Assembly: GCF_018263855.1 (NCBI RefSeq)
Contig: NZ_CP073318.1
Coordinates: 5,642,001 to 5,706,000 of the forward strand
Origin: Kutzneria sp. CA-103260
GTDB taxonomy: Bacteria; Actinomycetota; Actinomycetes; Mycobacteriales; Pseudonocardiaceae
DNA: 64,000 bases
Reading direction: 5' to 3'
Of this stretch, positions 41,860 to 50,235 are shown one piece after another. The translations under genes and the position numbers were made by a program. A model generated the notes under the pieces. It was not told the origin of the DNA. It made no database searches and was given only the letters and a program-made list of their open reading frames with translations. The stretch's first letter is position 1. Every line of letters starts with the position of its first letter.

Positions 41860-43268
41860 GGCATGACTAACGCCCCCAGTCGAACCCATGATCCGGGGGG
41901 TGGTGTCACCGGACCTGGTGGCATCGAAGGACCGCTGATAGGGACACGGCCGCCCACCGGGCAGGTCTCGTCGTAACGTGGGTGCCGGCCATCGATGCTC
42001 GACCGGCGACCACACACAACGAACGGACGGCATGACGGATGACCAGCGATTTCGGGGTGTTCCTCGGCCTGGACGTCGGCAAGGACGCCCACCACGCCGT
42101 CGGCCTGGACCCTGCCGGCAAGCGGCTGCACGACGCCCCCCTGCCCAACAGCGAACCCAAACTCCGGGCGCTGTTCGACAAACTCGCCACCCACGGCCCG
42201 CTGCTGGTCGTGGTCGACCAACCAGCCACGATCGGCGCGCTGCCGGTCGCGGTCGCCCGCGCCGCCGGCCACCAGGTCGCCTACCTGCCCGGCCTGGCCA
42301 TGCGCCGCATCGCCGACCTCTACCCCGGCAAGGCCAAGACCGACGCCCGAGATGCGTTCATCATCGCCGACGCCGCCCGCTCGCTGCCGCACACCCTGCG
42401 CCCAGTCGACGTCGGCGACGACGCCCTGGCCGAACTGGAGGTGCTGGTCGGCTTCGACGACGACCTGGCCGGCGAAGCCACCCGCATCGGCAACCGCATC
42501 CGCGGCCTGCTCACCGGCATCCACCCCGCACTCGAACGCGCAATCGGCCCCAGGATCAGCCACCCGGCCGTGCTGGAGATCCTGTCCCGCTGCGGCGGCC
42601 CCACCGGAATCCGCGCCGCCGGACGACGCAAAATCACCGCTATCGCCACCGCGCACGCACCCCGCATGGGCGACAAACTGGTCACCGCGATCCTGACCGC
42701 GCTGGACGAGCAGACGGTCACCGTCCCGGGCACCGCCGCAGCCGACACCGTGCTGCCCCGCTTGGCTGACAGCCTGAAAACCATTCTCCAGCAACGCAAA
42801 CAGGTCGCTGCCGAAGTCGAGGAGATACTCGACACGCACCCTCTTGCCGGGGTCCTGATCTCGATGCCCGGCATCGGGGTCAGGACCGCCGCCCGGATCC
42901 TGCTGGAGATCGGCGACGCCTCGGCGTTCAAGTCCTCCGGCCACCTGGCCGCCTACGCCGGCATCGCACCGGTCACTCGCAGCTCCGGCTCCTCGATCAA
43001 GGGCGAGCACCCCGCCCGGACCGGCAACCGCAAACTCAAACGCGCGTTCTTCCTGGCTGCGTTCGCCGCGCTGTCCGACCCCACCAGCAGGGCCTACTAC
43101 GACCGGAAACGGGCTGAGGGCAAGAAACATAACGCCGCCCTGATCTGCCTGGCCCGGCGCCGTTGCGACGTGGTCTACGCGATGCTGCGCAACCGCTCCT
43201 ACTACCGGAATCCCGAACCCGTCCCCGCCGCAGCCGCGGCTTGACAACGACATAGGGACACCCCCCCA
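41860..43268 (+). mobile_element. IS110-family insertion sequence (ends approximate)
   Basis: The transposase ORF (42039-43244) is flanked on its left by about 180 non-coding bases and on its right by about 25. Such asymmetry is typical of IS110, where the long non-coding end encodes the bridge (seek) RNA. ATAGGGACAC occurs at 41938-41947 and again at 43252-43261. There are no terminal inverted repeats or target duplications, again as expected. Exact borders cannot be set from one copy. Confidence 0.65.
42039..43244 (+). CDS. IS110-family transposase (DEDD recombinase)
   Basis: 401 aa. The N-terminal RuvC-like DEDD domain has LGLDVGKDAHH, VVVDQPATIG (where the second acidic residue is Asp rather than Glu), and KAKTDARDAFIIADAA with the last two Asp. 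The C-terminal transposase_20 domain has SMPGIGVRTAARILLEIGDA and YAGIAPVTRSSGSSIKGEHP, containing the Ser nucleophile region. The frame is intact and full length, so the element may be active. Upstream non-coding DNA is likely to make its guide RNA. Confidence 0.92.
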   Translation: MTSDFGVFLGLDVGKDAHHAVGLDPAGKRLHDAPLPNSEPKLRALFDKLATHGPLLVVVDQPATIGALPVAVARAAGHQVAYLPGLAMRRIADLYPGKAKTDARDAFIIADAARSLPHTLRPVDVGDDALAELEVLVGFDDDLAGEATRIGNRIRGLLTGIHPALERAIGPRISHPAVLEILSRCGGPTGIRAAGRRKITAIATAHAPRMGDKLVTAILTALDEQTVTVPGTAAADTVLPRLADSLKTILQQRKQVAAEVEEILDTHPLAGVLISMPGIGVRTAARILLEIGDASAFKSSGHLAAYAGIAPVTRSSGSSIKGEHPARTGNRKLKRAFFLAAFAALSDPTSRAYYDRKRAEGKKHNAALICLARRRCDVVYAMLRNRSYYRNPEPVPAAAAA

Positions 43269-43304
43269 GGCGGCTTCACTGAAGCCATCCTGCCACGGAA
43301 AGGC

Positions 43305-44174
43305 TTACCGCACGGCGAACTGGTCGCGGTTGCGGTCCACGAAGGCTTCCACGGTCAGGGGTTCGACGCCGGTCACCGTGCGGACGATGTCGTTGGTGCC
43401 GGCGAAGATGCCGTTGCGGTAGTCGACAGCGACGTTCGCGAGGTGCTGGATGCGGTGGGGGTTGTGGCCCTGACGCGCGAGGTCGGCTCGGAACTCGTCG
43501 ATGGAGATCGGCACGTAGGTGAACGGAGTGCCCAGGGTGCGGCTGACGGCGTCGGCGATCTGGTGGTGGTCGAGCTCGACCGGGCCGTGCAGCGGATAGG
43601 TCTTTCCGGCGTGGGGCCCGGGATCGGCGAGAATCGCGGCGATCACGCGGCCCTGGTCCTCGGCGGCGATGGGGGCGTGCCGGGCGTCGGCGAAGGGCAG
43701 CCGCAGCTCGCCGGCGGCGTGGTCAGCGAAGATGTACAGCCACTCGGCGAAGAACGTGGGCCGCAGATGGGTGACAGCACCGGGGAAGTGGTCGAGCAGG
43801 CGTTCGGACAACCAGTGCTGGCGGGCGGCGTTGCTACCGGCGTCACGGCGGGCCGATATCTGCGACATGTTGACCAGGGCGCGGACGTCGTTGTCCTCGG
43901 CGGCCTGGAGCATCGTGGCGGTGGCGTCGAGCAATCCGGGCGCGATGGGGTGCACGAAGTAGGCGGCGTCGATGCCTTTGGTAGCACGGGAAACGGCGTC
44001 GAAGTCGAGCAGGTCGCCGACGACGATGTCCACGCCGTCAGCGGCGAGCCGCGCCGAGCGGTCGTCGTCGTGATGGACCAGGGCCCGAACCTCGTGGCCC
44101 TGCTGGAGCAGCGTGGCCACCGCGCCGCCGCCGGTGCGACCGGTGGCCCCGGTGACGAGAATGCGTTGTGACAT
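43305..44174 (-). CDS. NmrA-family NAD(P)-binding protein
   Basis: 289-aa atypical SDR. The Rossmann motif is ILVTGATGRTGGGAV, close to the NmrA/QorB type, with IDAAYFVHPIAPG and RPTFFAEWLYIFA later. These proteins reduce or sense NAD(P)H rather than using a strict YxxxK centre. AGGAG seven bases upstream of ATG 44174 is clear. It is 11 bases downstream of the SDR at 44186 and so in the operon controlled by the TetR dyads. Confidence 0.88.
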   Translation of the reverse strand: MSQRILVTGATGRTGGGAVATLLQQGHEVRALVHHDDDRSARLAADGVDIVVGDLLDFDAVSRATKGIDAAYFVHPIAPGLLDATATMLQAAEDNDVRALVNMSQISARRDAGSNAARQHWLSERLLDHFPGAVTHLRPTFFAEWLYIFADHAAGELRLPFADARHAPIAAEDQGRVIAAILADPGPHAGKTYPLHGPVELDHHQIADAVSRTLGTPFTYVPISIDEFRADLARQGHNPHRIQHLANVAVDYRNGIFAGTNDIVRTVTGVEPLTVEAFVDRNRDQFAVR

Positions 44175-44185
44175 CAGGATTCTCC

Positions 44186-44953
44186 TTACCAGTTGAGTTC
44201 GGCGAGCCGGAACGGCTTGTCCTCCGGGGCCTGCTTGCGGGCCTGCAACGCCCGCTCGGCCGGCGACCCGGCCGGCACCCGCAGCGGCGGATCGGGGTGC
44301 TCGATCGTGTCGGCCACGGCGGCTGCGACTTCCTCTGCCGTGACGACTTCGCCCCGCAGAGCACCGAGTTGTTGGTACAGCGGCAGATACGGGTCGTCGT
44401 CGGTGAAGAAGGACGGAGCCCCGGAGGCGCCGTCGGTGGCGACCGCGCCGGGCTGGACGATGCTCACCTTGACGCCGAAGTGGCCTGCCTCAAGGGCAAG
44501 GCCCTCAGCCAGCGCTTCCAGCGCCCATTTGCTCGCGCCGTAGGGTGCGATGATCGGCAGCACCAGCCGCCCCTGGACGCTGGAGACGAACACCAGCCGA
44601 CCCGCTCCCCGCTCGCGCATCGCCGGCAGCACCGCCTGGGCCACCCGCAACGCGCCGAAGGTGTTGAGCTGGAACAGTTTCTCGACCTCGGCCAGCGGCA
44701 CGCCCTCCAGCGGCGCGCGGACCGTGGCGCCGGCGTTGCTGACCAGCACGTCGACCTCCCCGGCGGCCGCGACGGCCCGGTCGACGCTGTCCTGATCGGT
44801 GACGTCGAGGCGTAGCCGCTGGTCGACGGGCAGGTCGGCCAGCGCCTCCGGCTGGCGGGCGGTGGCGATCACCCGATGGCCTCGACCAGCCAGTTCGACG
44901 GCGACGGCCCGGCCGATGCCCCGGGACGCGCCGGTGATGAGCACAGAAGACAT
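44186..44953 (-). CDS. Short-chain dehydrogenase/reductase (SDR)
   Basis: 255 aa. The cofactor loop is VLITGASRGIGRAV, NAG is in VDVLVSNAGATV, with catalytic Ser in LVFVSSVQG and YxxxK in IIAPYGASKWALE. ATARQPEALADLP after the second strand favours NADPH. It is active by motif, with an unknown substrate. It is the first gene of a two-gene unit with NmrA, divergent from a TetR gene with two palindromes in the 75-base gap, so it is likely repressed by that regulator. Confidence 0.92.
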   Translation of the reverse strand: MSSVLITGASRGIGRAVAVELAGRGHRVIATARQPEALADLPVDQRLRLDVTDQDSVDRAVAAAGEVDVLVSNAGATVRAPLEGVPLAEVEKLFQLNTFGALRVAQAVLPAMRERGAGRLVFVSSVQGRLVLPIIAPYGASKWALEALAEGLALEAGHFGVKVSIVQPGAVATDGASGAPSFFTDDDPYLPLYQQLGALRGEVVTAEEVAAAVADTIEHPDPPLRVPAGSPAERALQARKQAPEDKPFRLAELNW

Positions 44954-44963
44954 GCCTCCATGC

Positions 44964-45008
44964 TATGTCGTACGGCATACATGTCAACAAGCTATGTCGT
45001 ACGACATA
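44964..45008. promoter_or_regulatory. Twin TetR-type operators (TATGTCGTACGRCATA)
   Basis: Two 16-bp palindromes, TATGTCGTACGGCATA (44964-44979) and the perfect TATGTCGTACGACATA (44993-45008), start 29 bases apart in the divergent promoter region. They are probably bound by the TetR protein encoded at 45029 and control both directions. Confidence 0.8.
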
Positions 45009-45028
45009 CCTTCAGGTAGAATCGGGGC

Positions 45029-45601
45029 ATGGCAGGCCGACGGTCCGACGCGAAGCAGAAGATGGTGGTCGCCGCCCGGCGGCTCATCCGCGAGCGGGGC
45101 TACCACGCCACCGCGCTCTCCGACGTGCTCGAACTGAGCGAGGCCCCGCGCGGCTCGGTGTACTTCCACTTCCCCGGCGGCAAGTCCGAGCTTGCCGTGG
45201 AGGCCGCGGAACAGCACACCCGGGAGCAGATCGACCACATCGAGCAGGCCGAGGCCTCCTCCCCCGCCGGCCTGGTCCGCTCCTACCTCGACCAGGCCCG
45301 CGAGCGGCTGGTGGCCAGCGACTACCGCGAGGGCTGCACCATCGCGCCGATCGTCATCGAGGGCGAACTCGGCGACCTCGGCGGTCGGCTGTTCACGATG
45401 ATCATCGAAGCCATGGCCGCCCGCCTCGAAGCCTTGGGACTGGACGGCGACGCCGCCGGCCGGCTCGCCGAGGCGGTGGTCACCGGCGCGCAGGGAGCGC
45501 TGGTGACCAGCCGCGCGCTGCGGAGCCCGACCCCGTTCGACTCCGTGCGAGCGGCGCTGGAGAACCTGGCGGTCAGCGCGGAGGCCGATGCCCGCCGGTG
45601 A
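45029..45601 (+). CDS. TetR-family transcriptional regulator (LmrA/YxaF-like)
   Basis: 190 aa. The N-terminal helix-turn-helix has ALSDVLELSEAPRGSVYFHF, and the preceding RRLIRERGYHAT is typical. The C-terminal region GCTIAPIVIEGELGDLGGRL matches the YxaF/LmrA_YxaF C-terminal family. It is divergent from the SDR-NmrA unit with two palindromes between, and is predicted to repress it and itself. Its 3' end overlaps the convergent Fe-S protein gene by 29 bases. Confidence 0.9.
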   Translation: MAGRRSDAKQKMVVAARRLIRERGYHATALSDVLELSEAPRGSVYFHFPGGKSELAVEAAEQHTREQIDHIEQAEASSPAGLVRSYLDQARERLVASDYREGCTIAPIVIEGELGDLGGRLFTMIIEAMAARLEALGLDGDAAGRLAEAVVTGAQGALVTSRALRSPTPFDSVRAALENLAVSAEADARR

Positions 45602-46607
45602 CCTCGATCGTGAGCTTGTGCGGGAACCGCTTCTCCACGTGCGCCTTGGCTTCGGAGTCGGCCAGCACGTAGATCGGCTCCACCTTGTCCTGCAACGGCT
45701 TCAGCACGGTGTCCATGAAGGCCCGCCGGTCGTCCAGGTAGGGCGGCAGCACGTCCTCGCCGGCTGGGCAGACAGCCAGGCAGTAGGCGGCCTTGTAGTT
45801 GGGCTTGAACGTCAGGCTCTGCCACATCGAGGCGTTCTCGGAGTCGCTGACCCGGTCCCGGAACTCCTCGCCGTCCTTGCTGTCGGCGATGGTCTCCACC
45901 CATTCGGTGAAGCCACCCATGAATTCCCGGTAGTTGTGGGTGGAGCAGGCCATCCAGTCGAACCCGCCGTCCTTGCTGATGGCGCCGACCGGACAGGCGG
46001 CGACGCACAGCTTGCACTCCAGGCAGGGGTTGTAGTCCAACTGCTGGCCATGCTCGCTGATCTCGGCGGCGACCAGGATGGTGCCGAGCAGGATGAAGTT
46101 GCCGTACTTGGGGTGGATCACGTTGCGGTGGATGCCCATCGCGCCCATGCCGGCGGCGACGGCGATCGGCTTGTGGGCGACCACCCAGATCCGCCCGGGG
46201 TACCGGCCCATCTCCATCGGGAACGCGATCGACGGGTTGATGGCCCGGTGGCCGGCGTCCTCCAGGGCCCGCACGATCCGGTACGCGGCCTCGTTGAGCA
46301 CTTCGCCGGTGCGGTGGAACTCCTGGTTGGCGACACTGCGCGCCGGTGAGCGCACGTTGTCGCGGTTCATCCGGGCGACCAGACAGATGTAGCTGCGAGC
46401 CCCGGGCAGCGCGTGTTCGGCGTGCTCGACCTCGCTGCCGAGGTCGGGATGGTTCAGCGGCACGAAGCCGACGTCGTCGACGCCGGCGTCCAGGCACAGC
46501 TTGCGCAGCCAGTCCGCGTCGATCACCGGCGCCGGGGTGTCGGCCGGCCGTTCGCGCACGGCCCGCACCGACGGGTGGTTCTCCAGGCGTGCCGGGATTT
46601 TCGCCAT
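45573..46607 (-). CDS. 4Fe-4S reductase of the QueG/reductive dehalogenase-like class
   Basis: 344 aa. Two ferredoxin-type clusters are indicated by CLECKLCVAACP (near residue 195) and CLAVCP (near residue 277). Around them are regions like epoxyqueuosine reductase and related cobalamin enzymes (HPDLGSEVEHAEHALPGARS, MGRYPGRIWVVAHKPIA). QueG completes queuosine in tRNA; this protein lacks the C-terminal HEAT part of QueG and is probably a paralogue of unknown substrate. Cytosolic, with no signal. It is the sole gene of its unit. Confidence 0.78.
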   Translation of the reverse strand: MAKIPARLENHPSVRAVRERPADTPAPVIDADWLRKLCLDAGVDDVGFVPLNHPDLGSEVEHAEHALPGARSYICLVARMNRDNVRSPARSVANQEFHRTGEVLNEAAYRIVRALEDAGHRAINPSIAFPMEMGRYPGRIWVVAHKPIAVAAGMGAMGIHRNVIHPKYGNFILLGTILVAAEISEHGQQLDYNPCLECKLCVAACPVGAISKDGGFDWMACSTHNYREFMGGFTEWVETIADSKDGEEFRDRVSDSENASMWQSLTFKPNYKAAYCLAVCPAGEDVLPPYLDDRRAFMDTVLKPLQDKVEPIYVLADSEAKAHVEKRFPHKLTIEVTGGHRPPR

Positions 46608-46771
46608 GCCGACCTCCAGTGGGTCCAGTTTTGCTACTCACTCGCGGCCCAGCCTGGCAGAGTCAGTTGGAAAAGACAACTCTCGATGTCCAGACGGGAA
46701 ACCGACCGAGATGGTCTGAAGGGGGCAACAGCGGTGCCGCCAATGGTCGCAGTGCAATAGGGTCTGCGGGC

Positions 46772-48517
46772 GTGGAGGCGAACCAGCTCATCGCCGGGCG
46801 GTACCGCCTGGGCGAGAAGGTGGGAGCGGGCGGGAACGCGGTGGTCTGGCTGGGGGTGGACACCAAGCTGAACCGGCGGGTGGCGCTGAAGCGGGCCTCG
46901 GCCAGCGAGGAGAGCGGTTCGGCGCGGACGCGGCGGCTGCGCCGCGAGGCGGAGATCCTGGCCGGCCTGAACCATCCGAACATCGTCACGCTGCTGGACG
47001 TGGAGCCGGACGGCGACAGCGTGTGGCTGGTGATGGAGTACGTCGAGCTGAGCAGCCTGGACCGGCAGGGGGTGCTGCCACCGATCCGGGCCGCGGCCAT
47101 CGGCGCGCAGGTGGCGCGGGCGTTGCAGGCGGTGCACGCGGCCCACATCGTGCACGGGGACGTGAAGCCGCAGAACATCCTGGTCGGCGACGACGACCAC
47201 GCCAAGCTGAGCGACTTCGGCAGTTCGGACGCGGCGGAGTCGGAGGTGACGGTCTCCGACGCCACGCTGGTGCCGGGCACTCCCGGCTATGTGGCGCCAG
47301 AGGTGGCCGACGGCCGGAATCCGTCGCCGGCCTCGGACGTGTTCTCCTTGGGGGCCACGCTGTTCGCGGCGGTCGAGGGCGTTTCCCCGTACGGCCAGGC
47401 CAATCCGAGGGCCCAGCTGCGGCGGGCGATCGCCCGTAGCGTCGCCACGCCCAAGCAGGCCGGCCCGCTCACGCCGGTGCTGGCCGAGCTGATGGCCCCG
47501 GACCCGGACAGCCGGCCGACGGCCGAGCACGCCCGCCAACTGCTCGAAGCCGTCGCCACCGGACGGCCGCCGGTCGCGATCCGCAAGCCCCGCAAGCGTT
47601 CCCGGCGGGTGCTCCGCTGGGTGGTGCCCGCAGCCGTTCTGGTTGTCGTGACAACAGTGGCGGCGATCGTGTTGCTTCCCCACGACTCCCCCGACATTCT
47701 GGCCGACCAGCGCGGCCCCGATCCGTGCGCGCTGCTCGACACGAAGGCGCTGGGGCGGTTCGGCACCACCGACCTGAACCCGTACTACGGCGACTTCGCC
47801 CGCTGCGACGTGCTGATCAACCCCGGTTCCAGCCAGGTCGACGTGAAGGTCGAGTTCGGCAACACGCCGCCGCCCACGGGGCAGGTGCAGACCATGAGCG
47901 GCGTGACCGTGGTGACCAGCCCGGTCAGCGGCGGCCAGTGCGACCGGACCCTGCCCCTGCCGCGCGGCAACATCGACATCACCGCCAAGGTGGACGAGGG
48001 CAACGGCCCGGTCAACCTCTGCGAGATCGCCGACACGGCCACGGCCAAGGCGGTGTCGGTCGTGGCCGCGGGCGCGATCCCGAAGCGGACGGCCCAGCTG
48101 AACCCGAAGTCGCTGTTCTACTCCGACGCCTGCACCCTGCTGGACAACGACGCGCTCAGCCTGTTCCCCGGCGTGGACGCGCTGCACCCGCAGCCGGACT
48201 TCGGCAACTGGGGCTGCGTCTGGCAGAGCACGACCAAGCGGGAGCAGTTGACCCTGCGCTTCGACCGCGACTCCCCGCCGAATGCCTCCGACGGGCAGCC
48301 GCTGGAGATCGCCGGTCACGCCGCGTTCGACAAGGGCAACTACTACGGCGACGGGTCGTGCGAGATCGCCGTGGTCGCCGACCAGTTCCGCGACGGCGAC
48401 GACACGCCCAAGGACGAGCTGCTGCTGGTCGTCGTGGCCGGCGACCTGCCGCAGGACCAGATGTGCGCCCAGGCCCGGACGCTGGCCGCGCCGGCCGTGG
48501 CCAAGCTCCCGCGGTAG
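46772..48517 (+). CDS. Membrane Ser/Thr protein kinase with extracellular sensor domain
   Basis: 581 aa. The Hanks kinase domain (about 10-262) has a glycine loop GEKVGAGGNAVVW, Lys40 (VALKRA), Glu in RREAEIL, catalytic HGDVKPQN with Asp130, and DFG at 148-150, so it should be active. A basic linker precedes one transmembrane helix (282-303). The extracellular region (about 305-581) has six Cys and repeated DACTLLD/DPCALLD units typical of DUF3558-like lipid or ligand-binding folds. GTG 46772 is chosen, with no strong ribosome-binding site. The next gene begins at its stop codon. Confidence 0.9.
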   Translation: MEANQLIAGRYRLGEKVGAGGNAVVWLGVDTKLNRRVALKRASASEESGSARTRRLRREAEILAGLNHPNIVTLLDVEPDGDSVWLVMEYVELSSLDRQGVLPPIRAAAIGAQVARALQAVHAAHIVHGDVKPQNILVGDDDHAKLSDFGSSDAAESEVTVSDATLVPGTPGYVAPEVADGRNPSPASDVFSLGATLFAAVEGVSPYGQANPRAQLRRAIARSVATPKQAGPLTPVLAELMAPDPDSRPTAEHARQLLEAVATGRPPVAIRKPRKRSRRVLRWVVPAAVLVVVTTVAAIVLLPHDSPDILADQRGPDPCALLDTKALGRFGTTDLNPYYGDFARCDVLINPGSSQVDVKVEFGNTPPPTGQVQTMSGVTVVTSPVSGGQCDRTLPLPRGNIDITAKVDEGNGPVNLCEIADTATAKAVSVVAAGAIPKRTAQLNPKSLFYSDACTLLDNDALSLFPGVDALHPQPDFGNWGCVWQSTTKREQLTLRFDRDSPPNASDGQPLEIAGHAAFDKGNYYGDGSCEIAVVADQFRDGDDTPKDELLLVVVAGDLPQDQMCAQARTLAAPAVAKLPR

Positions 48518-49038
48518 TGGCCAGCACCGGGATCGGGGACCGCTCCCGAGCGATCGTGCGGCTGCCCGGCTCGCGGCTGCTGTTCCCGGAGGACGAGCCG
48601 ATCCCGCTGGCCGAGGGCTACACGCCGCTGTTCGTGCACGGGTCGAGCGGCCGCGAGCACGTGATGGAGATCTTCGTCGCCGGCCCGGAGACCAGCCGGC
48701 CGTCCTCCCGGCACGCCGACCCCACGCAGCCGCCCAAGACCTACCGACTGTCCCCAGTGGAGCGACTGGTGCTGGTGGTGCTGGGCCAGCGCTACCTGAT
48801 GCACGAGTCGTATCCGCAGCCGCTGTCGTACCTGCAGACCGCGCGGCACCTCGGTGAGCTGCAACCGGACGGCGGCTGGGGCGCCAAGCGCATCGAGCAC
48901 CTGGTGGCCGGGGTGCGGGCCAAGCTGTCCCGGGAGGGCGTCGCCGGCCTGACCGCCGATGAGGTCGGCGAGCCGGTCGGCAACATGCTCAACCACAACC
49001 TGATCCGCGAGGGGCCAACTCCCCGCTGTGACCCGTGA
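48517..49038 (+). CDS. Small helical protein with winged-helix-like domain, partner of kinase
   Basis: 173 aa. An N-terminal part (IVRLPGSRLLFPEDEPIPL, then GYTPLFVHGSSGREHVMEIF) leads to a winged-helix-like segment (YRLSPVERLVLVVLGQRYLM, RIEHLVAGVRAKLSREGVAG). The GTG start shares one base with the kinase stop (TAGTG), so the pair is translationally coupled. It is likely a substrate or adaptor of the kinase; the winged helix could bind DNA. The family is not recognised. Confidence 0.7.
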   Translation: MASTGIGDRSRAIVRLPGSRLLFPEDEPIPLAEGYTPLFVHGSSGREHVMEIFVAGPETSRPSSRHADPTQPPKTYRLSPVERLVLVVLGQRYLMHESYPQPLSYLQTARHLGELQPDGGWGAKRIEHLVAGVRAKLSREGVAGLTADEVGEPVGNMLNHNLIREGPTPRCDP

Positions 49039-49044
49039 TCACCG

Positions 49045-49072
49045 GCGGCTACCCTCTTTCGAGGGTAGCCGC
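49045..49072 (+). terminator. Hairpin terminator after the kinase operon
   Basis: A perfect 12-bp stem (49045-49056 with 49061-49072) and 4-nt loop TTTC, seven bases after the stop codon at 49038. Confidence 0.78.
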
Positions 49073-49103
49073 ATTGCCTCGGGCCGTTCTCCGCGCCGAT
49101 GAT

Positions 49104-49119
49104 GTTAACGGTCGTTAAC
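49104..49119. promoter_or_regulatory. GTTAACG-GT-CGTTAAC dyad before the thioesterase gene
   Basis: A perfect 7-bp inverted repeat in an AT-rich patch 47 bases upstream of the start at 49167. It is a likely operator for a TetR-type or related regulator that is not encoded next to it. Confidence 0.5.
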
Positions 49120-49166
49120 GCCACTCGGGTTGAGGCGCAAAGCCTTGTCAGCGCGGAGGATTCGCC

Positions 49167-49691
49167 ATGATCGACAATCGGCTCGACGAGGAGCGCGGGA
49201 CAGTCACCCGGGAGCGAACTCACGAGTGGGCCGATCCGCGCGAGCAGGCCAAGGCCGCCCACGGCATGGACGGCCTGGAGTTCATGCGCTTCCTGGTGCG
49301 GGAGGGCGGGATTCCGATGGGCAGCACCCTTGGATTCCGGGTCACCAAAGCTGATCCAGGCCGGGTGGTGATCACCTGCGAGGTCGGCGAGCATCTGTAC
49401 AACCCGATCGGATCGGTACACGGCGGCGTCGCCGCGTCCCTTCTGGACAGTGTCGCCGGCAGCGCCGTGCACACCACACTGCCCGCCGGGACCGCCTACA
49501 GCAGCCTCGATCTGACCGTCCATTACCTGCGTCCGATCACCGCGGAAACCGGCCTGGTCCGGGCCATCGGCACGGTGCTCAACCGCGGCCGCCGAACCGC
49601 GCTGGCTCAGGCCGAGCTGCGCGACCCGGCGGACCGATTGCTGGCCCATGCCACCAGTTCCTGCATGTTGTTCCCGGTCGACGCCCCATAA
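49167..49691 (+). CDS. PaaI-family hotdog thioesterase, copy 1
   Basis: 174 aa. The hotdog core NPIGSVHGGVAASLLDSVAG (about 78-97) is the family signature, with the HGG loop and the Asp that activates water. YSSLDLTVHYLRPI and RAIGTVLNRGRRTALAQAEL are the remaining strands. It hydrolyses an acyl-CoA thioester; the acyl group is unknown. GAGG seven bases upstream supports the start. A very similar second copy follows 52 bases later, so they are a tandem duplication. Confidence 0.9.
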   Translation: MIDNRLDEERGTVTRERTHEWADPREQAKAAHGMDGLEFMRFLVREGGIPMGSTLGFRVTKADPGRVVITCEVGEHLYNPIGSVHGGVAASLLDSVAGSAVHTTLPAGTAYSSLDLTVHYLRPITAETGLVRAIGTVLNRGRRTALAQAELRDPADRLLAHATSSCMLFPVDAP

Positions 49692-49743
49692 AGTATGACG
49701 TCCGACAGTAGGATGTCCGAGCACATCGGAGTACGATCGCACC

Positions 49744-50235
49744 ATGGCGCGAACCCGCACGTATACCTGGAACGACCCGCGGGAGCTGGACAAGCTCGGG
49801 CGCGGCATGGACGGCCTGGAGTTCACCCGCCACCTGCTCGACGCCGGCGAAGAGGGGCGGATGCCGATCGCCAGCACCATCGGGTTCCGGCTGGCCGAGG
49901 TCGAGCGGGGCCGGGTGGTGCTCGTCGGCGAGATCGGCGAGCACCTGTACAACCCCATCGGCATGGTGCACGGCGGCGTCGCGGCGACCCTTCTGGACAG
50001 TGCCGCCGGCAGCGCCGTGCACACGACGGTGCCGGCCGGCGTCGGCTACACAACCCTTGACCTGACGGTGCATTACCTTCGCCCCATCACCGCGGACACC
50101 GGCGCCGTCCGGGCCATCGGCACCGTGCTCAACCGCGGCCGCCGCACCGCCCTGGCCAACGCCGAACTGCGGGACTCGGCCGATCGGCTGCTGGCCCACG
50201 CGACCAGCTCCTGCATGGTGTTCGACCAGCCATGA
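49744..50235 (+). CDS. PaaI-family hotdog thioesterase, copy 2
   Basis: 163 aa, close to the copy at 49167: NPIGMVHGGVAATLLDSAAG, TLDLTVHYLRPITADT and GTVLNRGRRTALANAEL. It differs mainly in the N-terminus (TYTWNDPRELDKLGRGMDGL) and an inserted EEG. Hotdog proteins work as dimers, so the two copies could form a heterodimer, though this is inference. The stop overlaps the LuxR-type gene's start (ATGA), so both are co-translated. Confidence 0.9.
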   Translation: MARTRTYTWNDPRELDKLGRGMDGLEFTRHLLDAGEEGRMPIASTIGFRLAEVERGRVVLVGEIGEHLYNPIGMVHGGVAATLLDSAAGSAVHTTVPAGVGYTTLDLTVHYLRPITADTGAVRAIGTVLNRGRRTALANAELRDSADRLLAHATSSCMVFDQP

